Shown here: piece by piece, positions 51,001 to 62,520 of the stretch | Position numbering within the stretch: position 1 is the stretch's first letter | Layout: each line of letters starts with the position of its first letter | From: Rotaria socialis | Lineage: Eukaryota > Rotifera > Eurotatoria > Philodinida > Philodinidae | Assembly (NCBI GenBank): GCA_905331475.1 | Contig: CAJNYU010001548.1 | Location: forward strand, 1-64,000 | Reading direction: 5' to 3' | DNA: 64,000 nt | Made by a program: the position numbers and the translations under genes | The notes under the pieces: generated by a model | Told to the model about the DNA's origin: nothing | The model's database searches: none | The model's input: only the letters and a program-made list of their open reading frames with translations

Positions 51001-52673
51001 TAAAAAAGACGAAAGAATACACACAATGATATGACAAACAGCTGACGCACTAGTCTAAACACCGCCGCCGCCGACTCATCTATTACGTCTTTGTGAAAGA
51101 AAGAAAAAAGGATGGACTATACACACATATATACAAATGACGATAGCTGCTCGATTGATTATGAAATGCACGTATGCATATGTAAGTTACTCTTTTCTTT
51201 CGAAACAATGTTCAAAAGGTTACCTTAAGCATATCTTCCATCGATAAAAGCATTAATTCATCTTGATGCATTTCAAGTAGAGCAATACTAATACGAAAGA
51301 TCATTTCCATACCCTTCGTTTATAAATATACAAAAAGAAGAAAGAAAAAAAATGAAAATGTCAAACATTTGAATTTTTCGTTTATTGAATAACCTACCTC
51401 ACTTAAAAATAGATCCATTGTACGACAAACAATATTGAATGGCAGTTGTGTTGTAAATAAAGTTAAAAACCAACTCGACGCATACATAGATATATTCATA
51501 GTCTCCGCTTGAAAATGCCGATAAAGTTCAGGGAGAAATTCCTAAGAAAAATAATTGTTTAAAAAACATTTTAATATTAAAATACACATGAACAACTCAC
51601 GTACTTGAATCATATATTCAAGTTGATACATGTGCAGAGCTAAATGGTACATATCAGATTTATACATTTTCCGCATTGAATAATCTTGCATAATCGATAC
51701 TAATACAGCAAAGGCTTCTTCTTCGGGCATCTATCATAGAAAGAAAGAACAATATATAATCCTCCATCAAAGATAAAAACGTTTCTTGATTTAACTGACA
51801 TGCATAAGTAAAAGACCGACAATAAAACCAATACCTTGACAATAGCCGACTTCACGATCGTATAATGAATAAGCCTGCAGTAAAAAAGCAAAAACATCAA
51901 TAGTATATTTCTATCTAATCATACATTTTTACATTCTAACCTTAATTACATTAAATAGACTTTCTTGTCCAAGACCATGTTTTTCCTTAAAAAGTTCATG
52001 TTCAGGATATGTTCTTGTTATATCTCGTTGGATAACTTTTTCACATGGTGAAGCCATTTTGATTAATTGAATATATTTAAGTTTAGCATTTGATGTTTCA
52101 ACTTTAGTTAAACATTGCCAAAGCAATGGACGAAAATGAACTGGAACACCAGCTCGAATTAAATTCTACATTATAATTACAAAAAAAAGATATTTGATTG
52201 TCGAATTTTAAATAATCAAATATACTTTTATCCATGTCGGATTTTGTTTCATATATGTTGACCAATTATTGATTAATTTATTCCATATCATCCATTCGTT
52301 TTCAGAGTTATCTGGAATAAATATTTACTTATGATAAAACGATCAATTTTTCATTTTCATTGAAAATTATTATACCATTACCATCAATAGTTAAATGACT
52401 CAGATCACTAGAAATTGAATCTTGTTGTCCTTGCTTATGATGTAATTCATATGAATGTATATTGACTGTTGGGTTGAGAGTTGCGCTTGCGGGTGATTTC
52501 AAATCATATTCAATACGCCTTCGAGCCAAACGACAAAAAAAGAGATCATATGAGAAATTGAAGTAGTTTGAAATGAATAGGAAAAATAAAATTATAATAT
52601 CTAGTTACCGATTCTCTTCTTCAAGCCTTTTCAATAATTCAATTTGTTCATTAGTCATATCAGGCAAATCCAT
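48040..52673 (-). CDS. Evi5: Evi5-type TBC domain RabGAP with coiled coil
   Basis: Sixteen exons from the start: 52609-52673, 52376-52518, 52226-52311, 51941-52165, 51800-51874, 51605-51730, 51398-51541, 51224-51313, 50054-50151, 49915-49975, 49768-49821, 49411-49677, 48887-49348, 48735-48830, 48596-48673 and 48040-48351 (793 residues, all phases closed). The TBC domain (about 100-320) has the arginine finger in [12 protein letters not shown] (R149) and the glutamine finger in GYCQG (Q186), so it should stimulate GTP hydrolysis by a Rab. [11 protein letters not shown] and MYASSWFLT are Evi5 hallmarks. A long coiled coil (about 345-690) follows, opening [15 protein letters not shown] and [15 protein letters not shown], with repeated (L/M)RxxE blocks. 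The Ser-rich tail has an acidic stretch. Evi5 proteins act on Rab11/Rab35 in recycling, cell migration and cytokinesis (family knowledge). Confidence 0.96.
50516..50611 (-). other. Candidate alternative first exon of Evi5 (coiled-coil-only form)
   Basis: Inside the 1.07 kb intron after the last TBC exon lies an open 32-codon block starting with ATG ([16 protein letters not shown]..) and ending at a consensus donor (TCC/GTAAGT) in phase 0. That is exactly the phase needed to join exon 50054-50151. There is no good acceptor giving a matching phase for inclusion in the long form, and Evi5 proteins have no such segment at this place. It would yield a protein with the coiled coil but no RabGAP domain. 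Expression is unproven. Confidence 0.5.
50880..50905 (+). repeat. (TA)n microsatellite in an Evi5 intron
   Basis: TA run within the 1.07 kb intron, about 270 bases upstream (on the minus strand) of the candidate alternative first exon. Confidence 0.85.
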
Positions 52674-53990
52674 GGCGGATGTTTCTGTCAGGTTTAGTTA
52701 ATGCATTAAGCTCTCTGAAGTGACAAAAATGACGATATATATATATACAGAATAATAACAAATTATTTAATATGTATGTATTTATGTATAAATATATTAG
52801 TGGAATAAATCGGTGCCCTAAAATGTGTAGGTGACATCATTAATGTCTACATACGAACATAAGCAATCGAATATATGATTAGGCGTTGTCAGGTTTTTCC
52901 TTTCCTTTTCTATTCTGTTCTCTTTTTCTTTCTTTAGCTAAAACTATGAATTAAATTTGATGTATAATATGTTGGATTATTTTTTCAGGCAAATATGTAT
53001 ATCTGTGTTTCTAATTGTTCTTCTTTTTTTACACGTTAGTCACGTGCTCAGTTAAAATACTGATCGTTCTGCATAGAAAGAAAATTGTTATTTGTGGCGC
53101 ATAATAAACAAACTACTATACAGTCACATAAGTTATGAATAAATACTCGATTGTATTGTTTATTTGAAGATCTGCTAGACTCAAAATAATAACATATGCG
53201 TATACATTTTTTCTCTAATGGAAAAGCGATTTATTGACCGTTTTGAAATCGGAATTTAAATAAAGAAAAACAAACTTGAGTGTCAAATGATTTGTCAATA
53301 TATTTCATCAAGCTTAAACATCCCTACCGTAATAGAATGGGCAACGAAGAGAAGAAAAACAACGAGAAACTTACTTGCTTCCATGTTATTCCTTTTTTTC
53401 TCTACTATTTACTTTCAAACAATGCGTCGTGTTTCAGTTCTTTTCATTCCTTTACCTGAAAGAGCCTAGCTAATGCTCGTATCATGGCAATTCTTTGTCT
53501 TATTTCCTCTTTTATGTTTGCACTACCAGCAAAAAATAAAAAAGCAAACGGAGCGAAGCAAGAAAAAAGAAACGACACGTTTGTATGAATAGATAGAATT
53601 TCTAAGCAACAAGAAAAACTCATTGACCACCTTCGACTGGCGTTCTTTTGAGAATGTAGTGCTGAATAAAAAAGAACAACGACATTAGTCAACCACTAGG
53701 GTATTTGTAGTGTTCGTTCGTAGAAAAAGAATACTCGTTAATGTGCTTACCTTTCAAGGCTCAGTATGTTAATTATACCTTTTAGTATTATGTTGTTTTG
53801 ATAATTATTATCAACTATATTATCTTCATCATTTTTTGTTTACTAACACGAATCACATCATCGAAAAAGGTGCATCTGCTTAGCGTTTTCTTTTTATTAT
53901 TACTTCAAAAAAAAATCTTTCAAAAAAAATCCCAATTTCAGTGTTAAATTATTAGTTATACAGTAAAAAGATAAGAATTGAAATAAATTT
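52674..53990. other. Region between the Evi5 start and the hydrolase 3' end
   Basis: Holds the Evi5 upstream sequence and the hydrolase 3' flank. An acceptor (CTGACAG) lies 11 bases before the Evi5 start codon. No separate gene recognised; short frames on both strands lack domains. Confidence 0.5.
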
Positions 53991-55710
53991 TTATTGATAA
54001 AGTTTTGTTGAATAAATAAAACCGACAAGACTAATGATGAACAGAATCGAATGAATTGGATATTCGAATCCGCAACCATGTGGTATACCATTTTTTGGTT
54101 GTTCAGGTAAAGCAACACCAATACCACCATGATGTGCTGCTCGATCGAGTAGTAATCGCTGTTGTTGAACAAATCGTCGTGCATGGAATGCATGATACAC
54201 ACATGTTATTGCTCGACGAAGTCCACTGAGAGTAAAATTCTATTAGTAAATATTCGAAGTAAATAAATAAATAATACTCTTACTTTAAACATCCAATTAA
54301 TATCACAGTATTCATAGTTACATGTATTCCGAGTGATTCGCCTTTTATTACACCGAAACAAGCTAATAGAACGTACAATGTTATACCGGAAAATAAACCC
54401 TTGAATAAGAAATTTTTATCTACTAGAATATTTCGTATAAGAAAATGCTCTTACATATATTAGTCCAACAAAATTATACATAAAACAATGTGTACGATGT
54501 TGACAACATTGTTCAAGTGCTTGAATTTCTGTTTTATATTCTGCCGGAATTTCCCGTTTAACTTTAGATGAATCATTTTTTCGCACTGATTCAAATAGAT
54601 CTATTTCAATTTAAAAAATTAAATAAAACTCTATCCTATAAGCATAAGTCATCGTATACCGAATAATTCCTCGTTAATTTCTTTTGCACATTCGCCTGGT
54701 AAACCATGTCCTGCATGCTCAAGTTTAACGAGTCGACAGCCAAGTGTCTATAATAACATTGAATAAAAGAGAAAGAAAATTTTGCACTGTTTTCTTTTCT
54801 CGATAGACGCAGACTTTTTGAATAATATATGAATTCGCTTCTCGTACAAGTCGATCTTCTGTTCCAACCATTATTAAACAATCAAATGGTGCATAACGAA
54901 TTTTAAGTAAATCAGCATAACTAACATAATGTCGTTGAACAGCTAACATGTGTCCTAGTATACCAATGAGTTTTGGTGGAGTACGTTTTCTAAATCTTTC
55001 AGTATGATAATTATAAAAGATCTAAGATGATGAAGGGAGAAAACGAAAAGTTTCGGATATGTAAAAAAATTTTCTTATCGAACTTTTCTTTTTTCCGGAT
55101 CATTAAGAATTTTTGGGCCATAAAGCATTGTAATAGCATTTTCAATAAGTAAATGTTCATCACGTATGACTAAAGAACGTAGTATATGGCGAACACCAAC
55201 AAATGGTGCACGACCAGCAAGACCACCAGCGTGTGTTGCCAATAAAGTCAATGAAAGCACTCTTTCCGGGGCTAATAAAGCAAATTCAAGTGAAATCATA
55301 CCACCCATTGATACACCGATAACATGACATTTTGGCCATTTTAAATGATCTATAAGTGCAAGAGCATCTTTAGCCATTTGTGTTGTCGTATATTCAAATG
55401 TAAATGGAGATGACGAACGACCACAACCACGATTATCATAACTAACGCACTAAATAGAAGGTACGAATTCGTTTACAACTTTTAATGAATAAAATTATTT
55501 ACTTGATAGTCTGGTTGTTGACCAAAGAATTCCGTCTAAATAAAGATTACTAATTTTTAAAAATTTCAACGCTGAACATACTTGACAACTCCAGGCACCA
55601 CCATCAGTCAGTAGGCCCATAATAAATAAAATTTTGATTTGTCCAGAACCATGAATTTCATAGTACAGTTCTAGATTTTGATTAAAAGCTGATAGTTTAA
55701 CGTGAGGCAT
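53991..55710 (-). CDS. Alpha/beta hydrolase with C-terminal membrane segments
   Basis: Eight exons from the start: 55582-55710, 55503-55535, 55084-55449, 54815-55021, 54660-54747, 54455-54600, 54284-54399 and 53991-54225 (439 residues, phases closed). The hydrolase core (1-275) has the oxyanion strand ILFIMGLLTDGGAW, SYDNRGCGRS, the nucleophile elbow GVSMGG (Ser101), the acid in VGTEDRLVR (Asp232) and the base in EHAGHGLP (His259), so the catalytic triad is complete. The substrate is unknown; this subgroup is annotated loosely as esterase or lipase. The C-terminal part is unusual: after a Cys/His patch (EQCCQHRTHC) come hydrophobic stretches FMYNFVGLIYGLFSGITLYVLLACFG (two halves across an exon junction) and NTVILIGCL, then a polar loop and a final tail anchor HSILFIISLVGFIY. 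It is thus probably membrane bound. Confidence 0.9.
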
Positions 55711-56856
55711 ATTTTTTATTTAGATTTATCTTATTCTTACATAAGTTGATTGCTATTTTTACAGTTTACAGGTTTATTTTGACTGATAAAAAAAGATTTC
55801 TATTGGACGTATTTTGTCTCTATCAAAAGCATTGTCATATATATATATATATATAGGGGGACATAGTTGTCTCAATAATTCAGTCAATACCATTCCACAT
55901 TTATTGATTGGATTTCAATCAATTGTAAAATGAGATCCGTTTTTTTTTCAAGTGATCAAAATTCGATCAAGAATGATTAAAAATGACATTATAAATGGGT
56001 AATTTACATCATTTTCTGTTGAATATTTTCTATTGCCATTGAAATTGTACGTGATTCTTTTTATAATGTCAAACGAATTATAGAACCGCTTAAAATTATA
56101 ATATCAAGGTAATAGTGACTTTTTTCTGTCGTGACGAATACCTAAATCAAATGTAAATAGTGATTTAGATAATCAATATATTCTCTTATATCGAATGTAC
56201 TCCGTGTCAAAAATTCACTGTCGGAATATGTATGAAATCCATCAGAAAAATAAAAATAAAAATTCATAATTCTGAAACCCTAATAGAAACGTTCTTGAAG
56301 GCCTTCGTGAGAAGGTCATGTACACGTAGCCATTTATAGTATGATTCAGATGTTTCCATTGTTTCGCAATAAATTTGATGCATCACAAAACTCTAAGATT
56401 TAGGTTTTGTTCCAGAAAACTAAAGCTCATAGTTCATTGATGAAATCTTGATATAGAGAATTTTGTTTGCGAATTGAATTCAATATTCTGCATTACACAA
56501 AAAAATCAACAATCCATGTTCTTAAAATAATAATGTACGCAGAGTATATCGTTATGAACAATTTGTAAGGTTCAAATGTTGTCTAATACATTAGCAATCG
56601 AGCAAAAAATGACGTCATGTTACTTTAAAAATAGTAGTAAAAGCAACACTACGCACATTTGAAGAATTTCAATGGATTCTTGAGATGATAGATATGAATT
56701 GGATTTATTTTTATATTGGTAATTGATTTTTCTATTAAACATAACAAATCTTTTTTTCTCATAAATGATTGTATGATTTTTCTATAGAAATAGATTGAAC
56801 AAATATTTGCTTTACAAACATGAAATTTTATTTATATACAAAAGAGAGACTAGTTA
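55711..56856. other. Intergenic gap
   Basis: AT-rich region between the hydrolase start and the ULK4-like 3' end, with a short AT run near 55838-55853. No exon or repeat of note. Confidence 0.5.
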
Positions 56857-59800
56857 TTACATGAGTAAATGTAATAAATCATCAATATGAGATATAAGAC
56901 CAGCATCGGCTTCGCTCCTATAATTAGATAATAAAAAATAGTTGAAACATGAGAAAATTGACTAAATGAAAACAACTTACGCTGCTGACTTTTTCAATTG
57001 TTGTAATGCTTGAGTAAGTTCGTTATTCGTATTCGAACGAGCTACATCCAAACTACGTTTATCTCCGCTGATTAAACGTTTTATAGCACGTAGAAGTAAT
57101 TTTTGTTTTGTTGTATCGGACGTTCGAAGTATTGAACTAATTAGAAAAAGTTAGTGTTGTCAATTTCATTTTAAAATCCGTTTACCTTAGTATATGAATA
57201 TGATTTTTACTGAGAATTGCTTTGCCTTCACTACCGATCAATTGTGTCAATAAAGAAAGATTGTGTAGAGCAATTTTAGCAATCGATGGATCTTCATTTG
57301 GCAACTAGACGACAAAAGACTCTTTTTTTTATTAAAAGGAAATAATTTTTATCGACATACTAAATTGATCATTGGACCAACAAGAGTAACAAGAGGTTTA
57401 TGAACTTGTAATAATTTTTCAGCTATTGATGGTAAATCCGAATCACCCGCTCCAGTTTTTTTAACCTATTAATTAAAAATAATATTCATCTATGATCGGA
57501 TTGTTTATCTTACTTGTAATGCTCGTTTAACAACATCGAGTACATAAGTAAGATCACGATCGAGTAACGATAATAATTCAAGTAAGATATTCATTACAGA
57601 TCGATCAGTTGATGATGAAGCTAATTGATCTTGAATTAATTGAAGTTGAATTGATACCAAACCTTGAATAGAAAAACGAAATCGATTTTCAAATGAAATC
57701 TTTCATTGTTAAATCGATTTACCTTGTTCAATCATTGTCTGAATTATTTCTCGTTGTTCTGATAATGTTGTTAAACATGAAGCAATACCTTGCATAAATG
57801 TGCCTGTTGATTTATCTTTATTTTGCATAATAAGAGTGAATAGATTTGAAATAAGATTCGATTGCGATTGAATTGAAAATGGTGTAGATGTATGATCAAT
57901 TAGTGTCCATATTGTTTGAATAAAACGTAGGCTAAGCAATGCAATGGGCTCTTCACGAAGTATATGTCGATCACAAATAATTGATAAAAATGTTTGATGT
58001 AATTCTTGTTTTATATCACGTTGCACATGACTCGGTAGAACACAGTCCGTTAATTTTAATTCAGTTAATAATTCATTAAGAATGCATAGAGCACAAAGAG
58101 AAAATTCATCAACATTTGATGAAACGAGTAATTGTGAACAAAGTGGAAGAAGATCAGTAAGAAGTATTTCGCTAAATAGCGATAGTAGATCACGAGCACG
58201 AACAAAAGCATCTAATGTTTGCGATACATAAGATATGATTTCAGTTAATGATGATGGGCCTAGAATAGAAATTAGTCAATTCTTATAAGGAAAACTTAAT
58301 AGATGAGAGAGTGAAGTTTTTTTTTTAAGTGTTGAAATTTGATCTAGAAGAAAGCATACTTCTATCTCTCCGTTTGTCGTACTGTTCTATTCCAATATTT
58401 TTTCTCTAAAACTAATACCAGCTGTAACTCAAGTTAGAAGGTCAATCTCATGTAGAGTTCTTGTGCTACTCACATAAACTAACTAACTAACCACAAGAGC
58501 AATTGTATGTCACTGTAGCATCAACATGCCATCGGGCATACGATCCAAATTACAAAATCATTAGTAACTTGTTCAGGGTCATTTTATGAATGACGCCGCC
58601 GAAGTTTGAAGATAATTTTTCTAAATAACTTTCGAATAACGATGCTGATCAAGAGCATAGTCACCCGTCAGATAACAAAAACAACTATCTAGGGATGTAT
58701 AATTTTAGTACCTTGAAATATCTCAACTGTATTGAGAAAAAATAGATGTCTAAAAAACAAAAGCGAAGAACTACTTGAATTTATATTCGTATCGATTTTC
58801 CCCATCTGGGAAATTAGCAGATATGAATATTAATGTTACCTTTGATTAATTCCGTGTTTAATTCTGCGATGAGTTTAATATTAGAAAAAAGTTTGAATAA
58901 TTTTTTAATAGACATTAATGTGACTACCCGGGAGCGAATACACTAAAACCAAAACAAATGAAATAGAAAAATTGTAATTTGATTATTCATATAAATATAT
59001 GAACTTACATGATTTCCAATAATTATTGAAATCAAACGAAATGATGGTAACCATTTTTTAAATGCATCTTTAGCTGATGACGTTTTTCTTGTTTGTTCAG
59101 TAGATGTTAAAAGTTCATCTGGAATATTTTTTGAAAATCTTCGATTTATTCGTTTTGTTTTACAAATATAAATATACGTACCTAATATTCGATTTACATG
59201 ACTTGATAAAAGTGCAGTTAAACGATTCAGTGATTCATGCAATAAATCATTTTCATCGGGATCTGCTGATGTACGACGAACATCACGCTCGATGGCTTGA
59301 AAAAGTCTGCAGAAAATTTAATATAATAATTGTTCATAAATAAGTTACGCGTTTATCTACATACTTTGTGTCACTTAATGTAAAAAGACTTTCACTGTAA
59401 GTTGATAATAGAACGTACGTTAAAGTATATGCTTTAGCACGAGTGAGTATATTTGTGTTTTCGTATAGAACATTCATTTTTGGTAGTATATCCTATAAGT
59501 ATTGAAGATTTTTAGAATAATATGTTTTCGTGAGATTGTTTTTTTTATTCAATAGGCTTTATTCTGAATGAAGTTGTATGTTGACATTTGTTTAGGACAC
59601 AATATTGTACCTACCGCAAGGGTGGAAATAATTGAAGTCAGATATGGGCACCTGTAGAGAGTCGTTCTTTAGTGAAATTTGCTCGTAAACAACGTAAAAT
59701 CTTTTACTATTCATTTCGCTTGATTAATTGTATTTATCTCGAAGGTATATAGATAAATATTTTTAATCGTTTTATGATTCTCTACAGAACTGAATAGGCT

Positions 59801-62520
59801 GCAGGCAGTAACTTTTCAAGGAAGATTTCTTTCTCGAAAATTTAATTTCTATCTATCTCCTCGATATATATATTTATTTATTTACTTGTATAAACATTGT
59901 ACGATTCTTCGTGCGTTTCGCTAGAATAGCTAAAAGTGTTGTATTATATTGAAGAACTTTCGATGATGTTGTTTGAAATATATCGCCTTTGATATTCACT
60001 TTATCAAATACTGATTGAACAATATCAAGATAGGATAAACCCATATGACATAATGCCTAAACAAAACAAAAAGGACGCATCAATAAATAATTACACAAGG
60101 AAAAACTCTTTTTACAGCTAAAGCCGAAGCACGGATATGTTCATTATTACCAACAGTACTAGCAATATTCCACAGTGCAACAGCAACATCAGATGTTGCC
60201 AATTTATCTGCTTGTTTATCAGCAACAAGTAGAAGATTTTCAATTATTTTACATGCAGCATGATTAAGTGCAGTATCATCCTGAAACGATAATAATTTTG
60301 AAACAAAAAAATAATTAAATATTTCCATTAGCCATATCACTTACACCATCCTTGAGACAACGAACAATTAATTGATATGTGAAACCAGGCACAAGAGAAT
60401 TATCTGGTGTCTGAAAAAGTAACTCAATTAAATATGATATTAAAATTAGGCCAAAAACAAACGAACGTACTCGACCAGCAATAAATATCATAATTTCACC
60501 GATGGCTTGCAATAAATATAATTTGAATTTAGTCTCCTTGCTATTAGCACGAAGTGCCTCAGTAAGCGACACAAGAATCTATGAAAAGAAAATTAGTGAA
60601 TATATTTTTCGTTTTTTCATTTAATTAAGATAAAATATATGTATGTAGTTATCTGGCAAGGAAAAATTCTCATCTGTCAAATCTCATTTTGTTTGAGACG
60701 ATAACCATTCAATCATTTATGGTGACGACTTAAAAGGCTTCGACTTTTTTCTTTTTCTTATCTTGGCTTGACAAGTTATGTGCATTCCACTCGATCATGT
60801 TGTCTTCTGCAGCACGTAAATAATTGAATACCGAAATAAAATTATGTCCTTTGATAAACTTTCTATTTGCCAGAAACTCGTTCGATGGTCACATAAGACA
60901 GCAATATCGCTATCCAGAAAATAGTCTAGACTGAAAATATCCTCGTTTTCAAATAGAAATGTTGTCTTGAACTCTTAATAGTTTGACAACAGCCATTTTT
61001 GTTAGGAAAGACTTTTTCAAAATTGATTATCGAGCTTATCTAAAGCTTAAAACCTCAGCTAGGAATATAATCATTGGTGATTATATATTCTTTGAGTAAA
61101 AAATTGTAGTAAAATGCATTCAATTTGATAAGAAAAGGCCGGAAAATAGAGCTAAAATAGGCTTTTACTATTACTCATCATGACTGACTGCACGGCAATA
61201 ATTTCATGCGCACAACAATTTCACAGCTGAGGACATTTCTTCATCAGATTGGGAGTATAATGATATATGATTCTAAGGGTATATTTTTTTCCTGTTCTGT
61301 CGTCTACGCTAAGTTTCATGGAGGCAGAGATTTTTTTCTCGTTAAGTTTTTTTGTTCTCGACAGAACGTCTTTTTTTTCTATTATTCTACTTCATGTGAC
61401 AAATCAAACATTCTGTCATGAGACGTCGATTAAAAAAATAAATCATGAAGATGGTAGTACTCGACGTATGTATATAAATATAGATAGATAGATTGGCAGA
61501 CAAACATTTGTTGTAGTAATAACATTCAGTAATATAATTTCCTCTCGATTGTTCTACATACGTACATCAGTAAGTGAAGGTGAAACAGGAAAAGTGTCGG
61601 TCGCTTTATTGAATAGAATTCCAAGTAGCCGAGTAGCTTTCATTTTTCTAAATTAAAGAAAAAAATGATTGTTTTTTGGTTTTAGAATTCATGGCTCGTC
61701 TAATACGTCGTCCTTCAATGGAAAATTTAGTACTCTATGATCTTGATAAATTTAAATTAATTCCATCGATAAATTATAAATTAAATTCTCATCGACGTGC
61801 ATCAATGAATCCTAAATTTGAACGTTATGAATTTCTTTGCAATGTAGAACGTAGTAGAACCGATCCAATTTATGCAGCTACTCCAATGTTTACAACAATA
61901 CCACAATCATCAAACGACGAGACTCATCGACAATTAATTGATTCATCAGTATGTTTAGAAAATATTAAATCACTATCCCATCGAACTTCGAAAGTGGAAG
62001 AAGAAAAAGAGAATGAAGAGGACAAAGAAGAAACTAATGACCAACCAAAACATGATGAAATTATTCTTAATAACGATTGTAAAGATATTATCGAGAAAAT
62101 TTTCAATAGAAATTAGAACAGTAAAGCTGAACCTTGAACGAGACTTTAGTTGTTGTCTTCGTCATTGCTGTTTGTTGTGTTATGCTTACAAATAAATTAG
62201 GTGAATTTCATTTGTGTTTTCCGATGAGAAAACCTTTAAATTTGAAGAAGAAAAAATGATATCTTACAATTCCATTGTACCGCCATTTGTAATTAAATAT
62301 AGAAAGTCTTTGTGTATTTCTTTAGCAATAAGTGCATCAGCAAATGGACCCGAATTGGCTTGTTCGAGACAAGTGAATCCAATATAATTTAATAGATTTG
62401 GCTTAATACGCATTCCGTTTGCATTTGTAGGTGACCCTGCTGTTGTATTTGATAACTCTTTTTTAATCGTACTAGCATGTTCTTGAAGATCAACAGAAGA
62501 TAATCGACTCAAGTTCTCAT
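56857..62520 (-). CDS. Ulk4: ULK4-like protein, C-terminal HEAT/ARM region (5' part beyond the window)
   Basis: Sixteen exons: 62268-62520, 61566-61647, 60471-60578, 60345-60410, 60116-60280, 59886-60056, 59365-59492, 59182-59306, 59009-59118, 58840-58942, 57723-58259, 57514-57662, 57361-57465, 57186-57304, 56981-57136 and 56857-56917 (811 complete codons to the stop). The first exon here opens in the middle of a codon, so coding sequence continues upstream; the protein kinase domain expected in ULK4 is not in the window. Helical repeats match the ULK4 C-terminal region: NLLNYIGFTC, LYLLQAIGEIM, NHAACKIIENLLL, LPNEDPS and TKQKLLLRAIKRLISGD all align with ULK4 segments in the same order. ULK4 is a pseudokinase linked to ciliary and neuronal functions. 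The 620-base intron after the first exon contains an antisense frame. Confidence 0.88.
61691..62116 (+). CDS. Possible nested gene, antisense within a ULK4 intron
   Basis: An open frame of 141 residues starts at ATG 61691 and lies wholly within the intron 61648-62267 of the minus-strand ULK4-like gene. A strong acceptor, TTTTTTGGTTTTAG, ends 5 bases before the ATG. The protein starts MARLIRRPSMENLVLYDLDK, is basic and Ser/Arg-rich at first (HRRASMNPKF), and has an acidic, Glu/Lys-rich C-terminal third with low complexity. No signal peptide, membrane segment or known domain is visible. Codon choice resembles the real exons around it. It could be a one-exon gene with a trans-spliced leader, or the last exon of a longer plus-strand gene. 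A chance open frame cannot be excluded. Confidence 0.5.
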   Translation: MARLIRRPSMENLVLYDLDKFKLIPSINYKLNSHRRASMNPKFERYEFLCNVERSRTDPIYAATPMFTTIPQSSNDETHRQLIDSSVCLENIKSLSHRTSKVEEEKENEEDKEETNDQPKHDEIILNNDCKDIIEKIFNRN

